A DNA stretch of 17,049 nucleotides from an uncultured Collinsella sp. (lineage in GTDB: Bacteria; Actinomycetota; Coriobacteriia; Coriobacteriales; Coriobacteriaceae): assembly GCA_902493915.1 (NCBI GenBank), contig CABUQY010000033.1, positions 1-17,049 on the forward strand, in the 5' to 3' direction. Made by a program: the position numbers and the translations under genes. Shown in pieces: positions 1 to 6,399 of this stretch. Each line of letters starts with the position of its first letter. Positions within the stretch are counted from its first letter, which is position 1. The notes beneath the pieces were generated by a model, which searched no databases, was not told the DNA's origin, and worked only from the letters and a program-made list of their open reading frames with translations.

Positions 1-267
1 GACGCCGACCCCTGTGACGGTATATTCGACGTCTGCTACGCCTGCGGCCCCGTTCCGCGCGCGGTCGCACTTCCCATGTTCCTTTCGGCCAAAGATGGCC
101 ACCATACCAAGCTGCCACCGGTTCGTATGCGCCGCTGTCGCCATGCCGAGCTCACCTTTGAGGAGCCCGACTACCCCATCCAGGCCGACGGCGAGCCCAT
201 TGTCGCCTCGCGCATCGAGGTCGACATCCTCGCCGGCGCCCTCCACGTCTGGCGCCCCACCCGCTAA
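1..267 (+). CDS. C-terminal end of a diacylglycerol/lipid kinase-like protein (partial)
   Basis: The reading frame is open from the first base of the window to a TAA at 265-267, giving the last 88 residues of a protein whose start lies outside. The tail carries a beta-rich ending of the kind found in the C-terminal domain of YegS/DgkB-type lipid kinases: a stretch reading FLSAKDGHHTKLPPV, then a segment ending in QADGEPI and a final IEVDILAGALHVW strand. In that family the QxDGE segment is conserved in the C-terminal beta-sandwich, while the ATP-binding GGDGT motif lies N-terminal and is not visible here. Such enzymes phosphorylate diacylglycerol or related lipids at the membrane. The call rests on this tail alone, so the substrate is open. 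The gene converges on the minus-strand ArfB-like gene, with a long palindrome between them. Confidence 0.65.
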   Translation, partial: DADPCDGIFDVCYACGPVPRAVALPMFLSAKDGHHTKLPPVRMRRCRHAELTFEEPDYPIQADGEPIVASRIEVDILAGALHVWRPTR

Positions 268-274
268 CCCCACC

Positions 275-345
275 TAAGTTGCGGTGAAATAGGGACTGTT
301 TATGCAGCTAAAGCCGTAAAACAGTCCCTATTTCACCGCAACTTA
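275..345. repeat. Long perfect palindrome, 27-bp arms, 17-bp loop
   Basis: The arms at 275-301 and 319-345 are exact reverse complements and are separated by 17 bases. The element starts 8 bases after the lipid-kinase stop codon and ends 8 bases before the stop codon of the minus-strand ArfB-like gene, so it could fold into a terminator-like stem for both. No T-run follows it on either strand, so it is not a standard intrinsic terminator. Each arm contains GTGAAATAGGGACTGT, which matches 14 of 16 bases of the palindrome at 760-790, so the two look like members of one repeat family. Confidence 0.85.
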
Positions 346-353
346 TGAGGAGA

Positions 354-734
354 TCATTCGTCGCTGCCCGGTTTGCGTCGGTTGGCCTTTTTAATGGCGT
401 TGAAGTGCTTGTCATTAAGCCTGCGCTGGCGAGAGCGCTGAGGCACCTTGGTCTTTACGCGTCGACGCGGTGGACGCCCGCGACGCTCAAGCTCAGCGCG
501 CAGCTTACGCAGGCAGCTCGCGCGATTCTGAAACTGGCTGCGGCTCTCACGCGCCGTCACGACAATCCCCGTGGGCCCATGTTTCATGCGCACCGCAGAG
601 TCCGTCGTGTTCACGCCCTGCCCGCCCGGACCCGTCGCGCGAAACACCTGTACCTCGCAATCGCGCGCCAGCTCCTCGACCGACATCTCGGCATAGCGCG
701 CATACTCACGCCATCCCATCTTGTTCTCATCCAT
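354..734 (-). CDS. ArfB/YaeJ-like peptidyl-tRNA hydrolase (release factor-like GGQ protein)
   Basis: A 126-residue basic protein with the release-factor catalytic motif GPGGQG at residues 35-40, followed by VNTTDSAVRMKH and a PTGIVV strand, all typical of the RF-1 catalytic domain. The C-terminal 40 residues are rich in Arg and Lys (for example RQRRLNDKHFNAIKKANRR), as in ArfB/YaeJ, whose basic tail enters the empty mRNA channel of stalled ribosomes so that the GGQ loop can hydrolyse peptidyl-tRNA. There is no codon-recognition domain, so it is not RF1 or RF2. The start at 734 is chosen because GGAGGT lies 6 bases upstream. A frame extending to 800 would read through a palindrome and is unlikely. 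Another RF-1-domain rescue factor (PrfH-like) is the alternative. It lies 83 bases downstream of xpt on the same strand. Confidence 0.8.
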   Translation of the reverse strand: MDENKMGWREYARYAEMSVEELARDCEVQVFRATGPGGQGVNTTDSAVRMKHGPTGIVVTARESRSQFQNRASCLRKLRAELERRGRPPRRRVKTKVPQRSRQRRLNDKHFNAIKKANRRKPGSDE

Positions 735-759
735 ATCAGCACCTCCCCTCATACAAAAA

Positions 760-790
760 ATGTGACAAAGGGACAGTCCCTTTGTCACAT
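760..790. repeat. Short perfect palindrome related to the one at 275-345
   Basis: Arms 760-774 and 776-790 are exact reverse complements around a single central base (775). The half-site reads ATGTGACAAAGGGAC. It lies between the xpt stop codon and the ArfB-like start codon on the minus strand. There is no T-run, so it is better described as a REP-like extragenic palindrome than as a terminator, although a stem here could still affect mRNA processing between the two genes. Confidence 0.85.
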
Positions 791-817
791 CGCATACCAA
801 TCGCTTGTGTTGCGCGC

Positions 818-1396
818 TTAGGCGAAGGTGATCTCGCCGTTCTCGCAGTCCATATCGGCGATACGTGCCAGGCTCTCAACGCGGAAGCCGCGTTTACGGA
901 GCTTATCGCCGCCGCCCTGGAAGCCCTTCTCAACGGCAATGCCAATGCCGGCAACCTCGGCGCCCGCAGCCTCGCAGATTTTGATAAGGCCCTCGAGCGC
1001 GCAGCCGTTGGCCAAGAAGTCGTCGATGATCAGGACCTTGTCGCCCTCGGACAGGAAACGCTTGCCAACGATGACCGGATACTCCTTCTGCTTGGTAAAG
1101 GAGTAGATGGTCGTGGCATACTGCTCGCCGTCGAGGTTGATGGACTGCGCCTTCTTGGCAAAGACAACCGGCACGCCGCCAAAATGCTGGGCCGCGATGC
1201 AAGCCATGCCAATGCCCGAAGCCTCGATCGTCAGGATCTTGTTGATCTCGACATCCTTGAACAGACGGGCCCACTCGGCGCCCATGTGGTCGAACAACTC
1301 AACGTCGCACTGGTGGTTGAGGAAGGCATCAACCTTAAGGACGTTACCGGCCTTTACGATGCCGTCATGGCGAATACGATCCTCAAGCTCCTGCAT
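818..1396 (-). CDS. xpt: Xanthine phosphoribosyltransferase
   Basis: The 192-residue product matches the Xpt family along its whole length. It has an N-terminal DGIVKAGNVLKVDAFLNHQ segment, the TIEASGIGMA region (56-65), PVVFAKK (76-82), YSFTKQ (98-103), the PRPP-binding motif VLIIDDFLANG (121-131) and an AVEKGFQ segment (154-160). B. subtilis Xpt has about 194 residues. The enzyme converts xanthine and PRPP to XMP in purine salvage, in the cytoplasm. The ATG at 1396 is preceded by AGAAGGGG seven bases upstream. In many Firmicutes xpt is paired with the xanthine permease pbuX under a purine riboswitch. Here the upstream neighbour is a DHA2-type transporter, and I see no purine-riboswitch architecture in the 157-base gap. 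Confidence 0.95.
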   Translation of the reverse strand: MQELEDRIRHDGIVKAGNVLKVDAFLNHQCDVELFDHMGAEWARLFKDVEINKILTIEASGIGMACIAAQHFGGVPVVFAKKAQSINLDGEQYATTIYSFTKQKEYPVIVGKRFLSEGDKVLIIDDFLANGCALEGLIKICEAAGAEVAGIGIAVEKGFQGGGDKLRKRGFRVESLARIADMDCENGEITFA

Positions 1397-1553
1397 GGCG
1401 CAACCCCTTCTCGCGGCAACGATACCGCGCGATTAATAAACGTTGTTCGATAGTCTACCACGGACCGACCCCCGCCCGCCCCACAAGCCGCATCGCACCA
1501 CAAACCAGTCTTTTTGGGACGGCGCGAATCGTGGCAGACAGCCTCCCAACACG

Positions 1554-2858
1554 CTAATGGCGGGCGCGCATCTTCACCAAACGCACCATGGCAAGCGCAA
1601 AGCCCACAGCGGCCACAGCCATGAGTACGTAGAACACCGAGCGAAAGCCGAATAGGAATACATCCGGACGGCCTGCAACAAAACTGGTCACGGCCTCGCC
1701 CATCGCCACGCTCATCTGCCCATACAGGATATGCGACGCCGCCGTAATGCCGAGTGCCATGCCGGCGTAGCGCGCCAGGCTGCCCAGGCTGCCCGCAAAG
1801 CCGAGCGCTTCGCGCGGAGCCGAGCCCATATACAGCGAGTTGTTGGGACTCTGGAAAATCGACGTGCCACACGACATAAACGCAACGCAGCACACGATCA
1901 CAGGGATAGAAGAGTGCTCGTCAAGCGTGCTTACCGCAAAGAGACCGCACACGTACACGCCCAGGCCGACCGCCGTGGGGCCCTCGCAGCCAACACGGTC
2001 CGAAACCGTACCCGAAAGCGGTCCGATAAAGGCATTCACCATCGGCAGCGCCAAAAAGAGCAATCCGGAAATGTCGGAACCAAAGCCATGGGCGTCCTGA
2101 AAATAGAACGGCAGGATAAACTCAGATGCGCCAATACCAACGAACACGATGAGCATGCAGGCAAGGTTGATGGTGAAGGCCGAATTTGCAAAGCAGCGAC
2201 GAGCGGCCTCGATCAGGGACATGGGGCGCTCGCCGGCCTCCGGCTTAACATGCGGCAGCGTGTAGAGCCCCACGATAAACGAGATGACGCCAATGGGCAG
2301 GTTGATGAGGAAGATGCTCTCCCAAGGAAAGCTTGCCACCAGCATGCCGCCGAGCACGGGGCCACACATCATGCCGAGGGCCACAAAGGTCGCAAGAATA
2401 CCCATGGCACGGCCTCGTTCGCGCGCCGGAAACGACTCGGTGATGATACCCATGTTGTTAGCCATGGCCGCCGCGCAACCGACGCCCTGAACAATGCGTG
2501 CCAGGATAAGAACCTCGAGCGAGGCCGAAAGGCCGCACAGCAGCGAACCGACCGAAAAGACGATGACGCCCAACTGGAACACGTTCACCTTGCCGCGCAC
2601 GTCGCCCAGACGGCCAAACGGCAACATAGCCACGCAAGTCGCAAGCAGATACACCGAGCTTACCAGCTGAATGCGATCGAGGCCCACGCCCAGCTCCTTT
2701 TGCATCACGGGCAGCGCCACGGTCACGACGGTCGAATCCAGACACACCATAAACGTCATGATGAGCACGGTAAACAGAATCGCCCACTTGTTCTTGCCAT
2801 GGGTGTCGCCCTCTAGGGCAATATGCTCGCGGCGCAGCTGCTCTGCGGTTTTCTCCAT
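1554..2858 (-). CDS. MFS transporter, DHA2/EmrB-QacA-like drug efflux type
   Basis: A 434-residue, strongly hydrophobic membrane protein. Near the N-terminus the first membrane segment carries LDSTVVTVALP, the hallmark of the DHA2 (EmrB/QacA) proton-driven drug efflux family. This is followed by the MFS motif A-like FGRLGDVRGKVNVF loop and the antiporter motif C-like GPVLGG. The length and about 12 visible hydrophobic stretches are somewhat short for a 14-helix DHA2 member. The substrate cannot be read from the sequence. Two ATGs are possible: 2864, and 2858 in the same frame. 2858 is preferred because GAAAGG then sits six bases upstream, whereas it would directly abut the ATG at 2864. It lies between metY and xpt on the same strand, immediately downstream of an intrinsic terminator. 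Confidence 0.85.
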   Translation of the reverse strand: MEKTAEQLRREHIALEGDTHGKNKWAILFTVLIMTFMVCLDSTVVTVALPVMQKELGVGLDRIQLVSSVYLLATCVAMLPFGRLGDVRGKVNVFQLGVIVFSVGSLLCGLSASLEVLILARIVQGVGCAAAMANNMGIITESFPARERGRAMGILATFVALGMMCGPVLGGMLVASFPWESIFLINLPIGVISFIVGLYTLPHVKPEAGERPMSLIEAARRCFANSAFTINLACMLIVFVGIGASEFILPFYFQDAHGFGSDISGLLFLALPMVNAFIGPLSGTVSDRVGCEGPTAVGLGVYVCGLFAVSTLDEHSSIPVIVCCVAFMSCGTSIFQSPNNSLYMGSAPREALGFAGSLGSLARYAGMALGITAASHILYGQMSVAMGEAVTSFVAGRPDVFLFGFRSVFYVLMAVAAVGFALAMVRLVKMRARH

Positions 2859-2884
2859 ATCCATCCTTTCGAGTGGCCCAACGC

Positions 2885-2930
2885 AAAAACGGGGCCCCAA
2901 TCGCCTGTAAACAGTCGCGATTGGGGTCCC
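2885..2930 (-). terminator. Intrinsic terminator after metY, just ahead of the MFS start
   Basis: On the minus strand a 14-bp stem (2917-2930 pairing with 2891-2904, one G-T pair) encloses a smaller CTGT/ACAG stem and is followed directly by CGTTTTTGCG, with five T at 2885-2889. This is a textbook intrinsic terminator for metY. The MFS start codon lies only about 27 bases further on, so any transcript reaching the MFS gene from upstream must pass through it. Confidence 0.85.
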
Positions 2931-2999
2931 GCCTACGGAATCGGAACGAAAGGTCACCGAAGCTTTCTGCCAGCATCGGCGCCTTATGCGAACGCTAGC

Positions 3000-4283
3000 C
3001 TAGCACTGCTCGAGTGCCTGCTCAAGGTCGGCAATCAGATCGGCCGTGTCCTCGAGGCCGCACGACAGGCGCACCATGTCGGCGGAGATACCGCAGGCGA
3101 TGAGTTCCTCGTCGTTCATCTGGCGATGCGTAGCGTTAGCAGGATGCAGGCAGCAAGTGCGGGCGTCGGCAACGTGCGTGGCGATCTGGGCGAGCTTGAG
3201 GCTCTTCATAAAGGTCTCGGCCGCCGCGCGACCACCGTTAAAGCCAAAGCTCACAACGCCGCAGGTACCGTTGGGCATGTACTTCTGAGCGATGTCATAG
3301 TACTTATCGCCCTCCAGGCCCGGATAGCTCACGAAGCGCACCTTGGGATGGCTCTGCAGGAACTTGGCAACGGCCAGGCCGTTCTCGCAATGACGCGGCA
3401 TGCGCACATGCAGGCTCTCGAGCGAGCTGTTCAGGAAGAAGGCCGCCTGCGGATTCTGCATAGGACCAAGATCGCGCATGAGCTGAGCGGTTGCCTTGGT
3501 AATGAAGGCACCCTCGCGACCAAACTTCTCGGCATAGGTCACGCCGTGGTAGCTCTCATCGGGCGTGGTAAGACCCGGGAACTTGTCCGCATGAGCCATC
3601 CAGTCAAACTGGCCGTGGTCAACGATCACGCCGCCCAGGTAGGCAGCATGTCCATCCATGTACTTGGTGGTGGAGTGCGTAACGATGTCGGCACCCCACT
3701 CAAAGGGACGGCACATCACAGGCGTCGGGAAGGTGTTGTCGACCATCAGCGGCACGCCGTGGTCATGTGCGGCCTTGGCAAAGCGCTCAATATCGAGCAC
3801 GGCAAGGGCGGGGTTGGCAATCGTCTCGCCAAAGACGAGCTTGGTATTGGGCTCAAAGGCTGCCTCGAGCTCCTCATCGGTGCAGTCGGGGGCAACGAAC
3901 GTGCAGGTCACGCCCATGCGGCCCATGGTGTGGGCGAGCAGGTTATACGTACCGCCGTAAATGGCAGAGCTCGCGACCACGTGATCGCCGGCACCGGCCA
4001 CGTTAAAGATCGCGAGGAAGTTCGCAGCCATGCCCGAGCTCGTAAGCATCGCGGCGGCGCCTCCCTCCATCTCACAGATCTTGGCGGCAACCAAATCGCA
4101 CGTGGGGTTCTGCAGGCGGCTGTAGAAGTAGCCCGACTCCTCCAGGTCAAACAGCTTGCCCATGTGCTCGGACGTGTCGTACTTCCACGTGGTGGACTGG
4201 TAGATGGGCACCTGGCGCGGCTCGGCATCTCCCGGGTGATAGCCGCCCTGAACACATGTAGTACCGATGGTCTGCTCGCTCAT
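3000..4283 (-). CDS. metY: O-acetylhomoserine sulfhydrylase (Cys/Met metabolism PLP enzyme)
   Basis: A 427-residue fold-type I PLP enzyme of the Cys/Met metabolism family. Visible landmarks are PIYQSTTW near the N-terminus, YSRLQNPT (54-61, phosphate-contacting Tyr and Arg), the SSGMAA turn (82-87), AIYGGTYNL (107-115), VDNTF (181-185, Asp pairing with the pyridine nitrogen) and STTKYMDGH (204-212) with K207 as the expected Schiff-base lysine. The length of about 430 and the GxTxxVxGGYxP start fit MetY (O-acetyl-L-homoserine plus sulfide to homocysteine and acetate) better than the shorter MetB/MetC. Methionine gamma-lyase activity cannot be excluded from sequence alone. The ATG at 4283 has AAGGGAG six bases upstream. 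It is transcribed divergently from the C_GCAxxG_C_C gene. Confidence 0.92.
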   Translation of the reverse strand: MSEQTIGTTCVQGGYHPGDAEPRQVPIYQSTTWKYDTSEHMGKLFDLEESGYFYSRLQNPTCDLVAAKICEMEGGAAAMLTSSGMAANFLAIFNVAGAGDHVVASSAIYGGTYNLLAHTMGRMGVTCTFVAPDCTDEELEAAFEPNTKLVFGETIANPALAVLDIERFAKAAHDHGVPLMVDNTFPTPVMCRPFEWGADIVTHSTTKYMDGHAAYLGGVIVDHGQFDWMAHADKFPGLTTPDESYHGVTYAEKFGREGAFITKATAQLMRDLGPMQNPQAAFFLNSSLESLHVRMPRHCENGLAVAKFLQSHPKVRFVSYPGLEGDKYYDIAQKYMPNGTCGVVSFGFNGGRAAAETFMKSLKLAQIATHVADARTCCLHPANATHRQMNDEELIACGISADMVRLSCGLEDTADLIADLEQALEQC

Positions 4284-4322
4284 ATCTAGCTCCCTTGCCT
4301 GGGTTTTAGTTTTATTTGGTTC

Positions 4323-4351
4323 ACGATACCGCTACCCCGCACCCCTCTCAA
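4323..4351 (-). promoter_or_regulatory. Candidate sigma70-type promoter for metY
   Basis: On the minus strand TTGAGA (4346-4351) and TATCGT (4323-4328) are separated by 17 bases, which would give a leader of about 35 bases. There is no room for a SAM riboswitch or T-box downstream of it. The -10 is imperfect, so this is a moderate call. Confidence 0.4.
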
Positions 4352-4470
4352 CCCATCCCCAAAGTAGGTTATGGGAGTAATTGATCAGGGGGTATTTATC
4401 TCAAGCCTTGGGCATTTGCTCGATAGATAAAAACGAGGCATACATGAAGCTCTCGATGATTACATGCCCC

Positions 4471-4502
4471 GTCACGGGTACCATAGGCGAGTACACCGTG
4501 AC
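4471..4502 (+). promoter_or_regulatory. Hairpin abutting the ribosome binding site of the cysteine-rich protein gene
   Basis: GTCACGGGTAC (4471-4481) pairs with GTAC-A-CCGTGAC (4491-4502) across a nine-base loop with one bulged A. The stem ends two bases before the AAGGAG ribosome binding site (4504-4509) of the gene starting at 4516. The position suggests a role in translation or mRNA stability. The same bases could instead be coding if the upstream in-frame ATG at 4444 is used. Confidence 0.5.
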
Positions 4503-4515
4503 CAAGGAGACAACG

Positions 4516-4962
4516 ATGAAGCAAATCGATACTGCTCAGCTCGACACCGCCGCCTGCCAAGCTCAGGCTGCCGAATACCACGCCCAAGGCTTCAACTGCG
4601 CACAGGCCGTCGCCTGCACGCTCGCACCTGCCGTCGGGCTCGACCCCCAGACCGCCTTTACCCTCACCGAGGGCTTTGGCGCCGGCATGGGCGGCATGAC
4701 CGAAACCTGCGGTGCCATCTCGGGCGCCGTGGCCATCATGGGCGTTGTGATGAGCGACGGCATGGAAAACCCCAAGACCAAGGGCCAGACCTACAAGCTG
4801 TCGCGCGAAATCGCCAAGCGTTTTGGCGAGAAGAACACGACGACCGTCTGCGGCACGCTCAAGGGCATCGGATCGGACAAGGGTCCGCTCCGCAGCTGTC
4901 CCGGTTGCATCGACGATGCCGTCGAAATCGCCTGCGATGTGCTAAAGCAGCTCGCCGAGTAA
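4516..4962 (+). CDS. C_GCAxxG_C_C family cysteine-rich protein
   Basis: The 148-residue protein shows the defining features of the C_GCAxxG_C_C family: GFNCAQAV (C28), GFGAGMGGMTETCGAISGA (C65), VCG (C112) and a CPGC motif (C128, C131). The family is widespread in anaerobes. A redox, metal or thiol role is often suspected from the conserved cysteines, but no activity can be assigned here. The start at 4516 is preferred for its AAGGAG six bases upstream and because the length matches the family. The frame stays open upstream, and ATG 4444, with GAGG five bases before it, would add 24 residues. The gene is divergent from metY, about 230 bases away, which fits but does not prove a link to sulfur metabolism. 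Confidence 0.85.
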   Translation: MKQIDTAQLDTAACQAQAAEYHAQGFNCAQAVACTLAPAVGLDPQTAFTLTEGFGAGMGGMTETCGAISGAVAIMGVVMSDGMENPKTKGQTYKLSREIAKRFGEKNTTTVCGTLKGIGSDKGPLRSCPGCIDDAVEIACDVLKQLAE

Positions 4963-4975
4963 GCGGTAGCAACAG

Positions 4976-5030
4976 AAAAACGACGGCCGGCGCGCTTGGA
5001 ATCCATCCAAAAGCACGCCGGCCGTCGTCG
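4976..5030. terminator. Bidirectional terminator between the cysteine-rich protein gene and yigZ
   Basis: A very strong stem, 4981-4992 pairing with 5016-5027 (12 bp perfect), continues through one mismatch into a further short stem. On the minus strand it is followed by five T (4976-4980), giving a good intrinsic terminator for yigZ, whose stop codon is at 5031. On the plus strand the following T-run is weak, but the same stem sits 18 bases after the stop of the plus-strand gene and probably serves both. Confidence 0.85.
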
Positions 5031-5669
5031 TTAGAACTCGGCAAACTCGGGAGCACCGACCTCAATCTCCTCGCGCCCCGCCATAAGCTCGCGCATCTTA
5101 GCGCAAAACGGCTCCTGCTCCCCCGCCTTAAACACCAAATGAATCGTCACGGTATCCGCGAAATCGGTATCCGAAACCTTGGCACCCGAATCCTGCGCCA
5201 AATGAAGCACTTGCTCATACTGCGGATAGGCCACATGCACGTCAACAGGCACGACACTCGTCATCTCGACGATCTGCCCGGCCTCCTGAGCCGCGGCCAC
5301 CGCCGTCTGCGTCGCCGCGGTATAGGCGCGCACCAAGCCACCGGGCCCTAACAGCGTGCCACCAAAATAGCGCGTCACCACGCAGCAAACATTTTTGAGC
5401 CCCGCGCCGCGCAGCACCTCGAGCGTCGGCATACCGCTCGTGCGGCTCGGCTCACCATCATCGCTCTGGCGCTCGCGTCCATCGACTAAAATCCACGCGG
5501 GAACATTGTGCCGAGCGTCGTAATGACGCTTGCGAACCATCTCGATAAAGGCATTCGCCTCGTCCTCGGACTCAATATGGACCAGCTGGGCAATAAACCG
5601 GCTCTTGCGGTCCACAAACTCGCCCGAAGCCTCAATATTCGATTGCAGAGTAAAATAGCTGTCCAACAA
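5031..5669 (-). CDS. YigZ/IMPACT family protein
   Basis: A 212-residue protein of the UPF0029/IMPACT (YigZ) family. The signature stretch VVTRYFGGTLLGPGGLVRAY lies at residues 97-116 and is preceded by DDGEPSRTSGMP (70-81), both diagnostic. The C-terminal 70 residues form the variable second domain. Eukaryotic IMPACT modulates GCN2 signalling; the bacterial protein has no settled biochemical role. The start is a TTG at 5667-5669, with GAGGGG five bases upstream. A second TTG follows directly in frame, so the exact first residue is uncertain. There is a TATTAT box at 5707-5712 on the minus strand but no convincing -35. The gene is preceded by the tandem stem-loop elements and rnpB on the same strand. 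Confidence 0.88.
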   Translation of the reverse strand: MLDSYFTLQSNIEASGEFVDRKSRFIAQLVHIESEDEANAFIEMVRKRHYDARHNVPAWILVDGRERQSDDGEPSRTSGMPTLEVLRGAGLKNVCCVVTRYFGGTLLGPGGLVRAYTAATQTAVAAAQEAGQIVEMTSVVPVDVHVAYPQYEQVLHLAQDSGAKVSDTDFADTVTIHLVFKAGEQEPFCAKMRELMAGREEIEVGAPEFAEF

Positions 5670-5781
5670 AGCCCCTCAACAACAAGCAAAGCAACAAACA
5701 GCCTCAATAATAAGGCAAAGACAGCACCGTTGACCTCGCCAACAAGAACGGAAACGCCAATGATACCGTCACCAACAGCGA

Positions 5782-5879
5782 GACGGCGTCAGCTGAGTCG
5801 ATTTGGCCCGAAAGAGGAGGGAGCACGCCTTATGGCGGCGACCGACGAATGAGCGCCAAATCGGCCAGCTGACGCCGTC
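5782..5879. repeat. Stem-loop element A of a tandem pair (about 98 nt)
   Basis: The outer arms 5782-5807 and 5855-5879 are inverted complements apart from a small internal mismatch near the middle. Inside is a small hairpin CGCC-TTAT-GGCG (5826-5837). Landmarks GTCAGC (5788-5793), GAAAGA (5810-5815), TTAT (5830-5833) and GCTGAC (5868-5873) recur with nearly identical spacing in element B. No reading frame and no T-run explain it. Confidence 0.8.
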
Positions 5880-5883
5880 GAAA

Positions 5884-5988
5884 GCGAGAACCCGTCAGCG
5901 CGAGCAAGGTGCCTTGAAAGACAAGGGCATTGACCTTATGGTCATGCCCGAAGGCTTGAAAGGCAAATTGCCGCGCTGACGGGTTCGC
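5884..5988. repeat. Stem-loop element B of a tandem pair (about 105 nt)
   Basis: The outer arms 5889-5902 and 5972-5985 pair perfectly over 14 bp. Inside, three hairpins can be drawn: CCTTG/CAAGG (5912-5926), a stem around a TTAT loop (5925-5949, one bulge; its first bases compete with the previous stem) and GGCAA/TTGCC (5962-5972). Together they make a cloverleaf-like fold. GTCAGC, GAAAGA, TTAT and GCTGAC lie at 5894, 5916, 5936 and 5975. The element ends 15 bases before the rnpB 3' end, so on the minus strand it would lie directly downstream of RNase P RNA. Confidence 0.8.
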
Positions 5989-6002
5989 AGCGTCAACAAA
6001 GT

Positions 6003-6364
6003 GCCGAGTGGGCCGATAAGCCGGGTTCTGTCGTGAACGGTCATTTATCTTGTCTGCACGTTACCGTGCAGCTCCACGCACGCTACCCGAACGCGGACCG
6101 GGCCGGCCCATAGCGTTCCTATTCGCGCTTGCTCCGGATGGGGCTTGCCAAGCCGCCGTGTTGCCACGACGCTGGTGGTCTCTTACACCACCGTTTCAGC
6201 TTTTCCCTTTACGCCTTGCGGCGCAGGTGGGAGTCTTCTTTTCTGCGGCGCTTTCCGTCGGATCACTCCGCCCGGCCGTTAGCCGGCATCCCGCCCTCTG
6301 GAGCCCGGACTTTCCTCACGCGTACTGCAAGCAGCACATCGCGCGACCGTCTGGCCCACTCAGC
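6003..6364 (-). ncRNA. rnpB: RNase P RNA, bacterial class A
   Basis: Read on the minus strand, this stretch has the conserved landmarks of bacterial RNase P RNA. The 5' end GAGTGGGCCAGACGG is followed by GAGGAAAGTCCGGGCTCC (the P4/CR-I region) and the AACGGCCGGGCGG region. Further on come GGGTAAAAGC-type joining sequence (here AAGGGAAAAGCTGAAACGG), GGTGTAAGAGACCACC and the 3' AGACAAGATAAATGACCG segment, ending in ACAGAACCCGGCTTATCGGCCCACTC. The two ends form a 12-bp P1 helix (6353-6364 with 6003-6014, allowing a G-U pair). The length of about 362 nt is normal. This is the catalytic RNA that matures the 5' ends of tRNAs. End positions are inferred from P1 and may shift by a few bases. Confidence 0.97.
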
Positions 6365-6372
6365 AGTGCAAG

Positions 6373-6399
6373 AGTGTAACACACCGTTGCCGCAGGCAA
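6373..6399 (-). promoter_or_regulatory. Candidate rnpB promoter
   Basis: A TACACT -10 box (6373-6378, minus strand) ends eight bases before the predicted 5' end of RNase P RNA, exactly where a start site is expected. The best -35 is TTGCCT (6394-6399) with a short 15-base spacer. Confidence 0.5.

Noticed and set aside
1397..1553. Purine riboswitch upstream of xpt
   Set aside because: Expected in Firmicutes, but the gap shows no three-way junction core or paired loop motifs, only a weak imperfect stem near the MFS stop and a short stem before the ribosome binding site.
2823..4289. Long open frame on the plus strand opposite metY
   Set aside because: It is the mirror of a GC-rich gene with a full set of PLP-enzyme motifs on the minus strand; the plus-strand product has no recognisable motif and a Arg/His/Gly-rich shadow composition.
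4284..4380. SAM riboswitch or T-box upstream of metY
   Set aside because: The predicted leader is only about 35 bases, and no kink-turn, T-box sequence or terminator/antiterminator pair is visible.
5884..5988. Element B as the rnpB terminator
   Set aside because: There is no T-run after the stem on the minus strand, and its relation to element A argues for a repeat or structured RNA instead.
5782..5988. CRISPR array or tandem glycine riboswitch
   Set aside because: Only two units with diverged sequence and internal pairing, no identical direct repeats or spacers, and the glycine aptamer core sequence is not seen.
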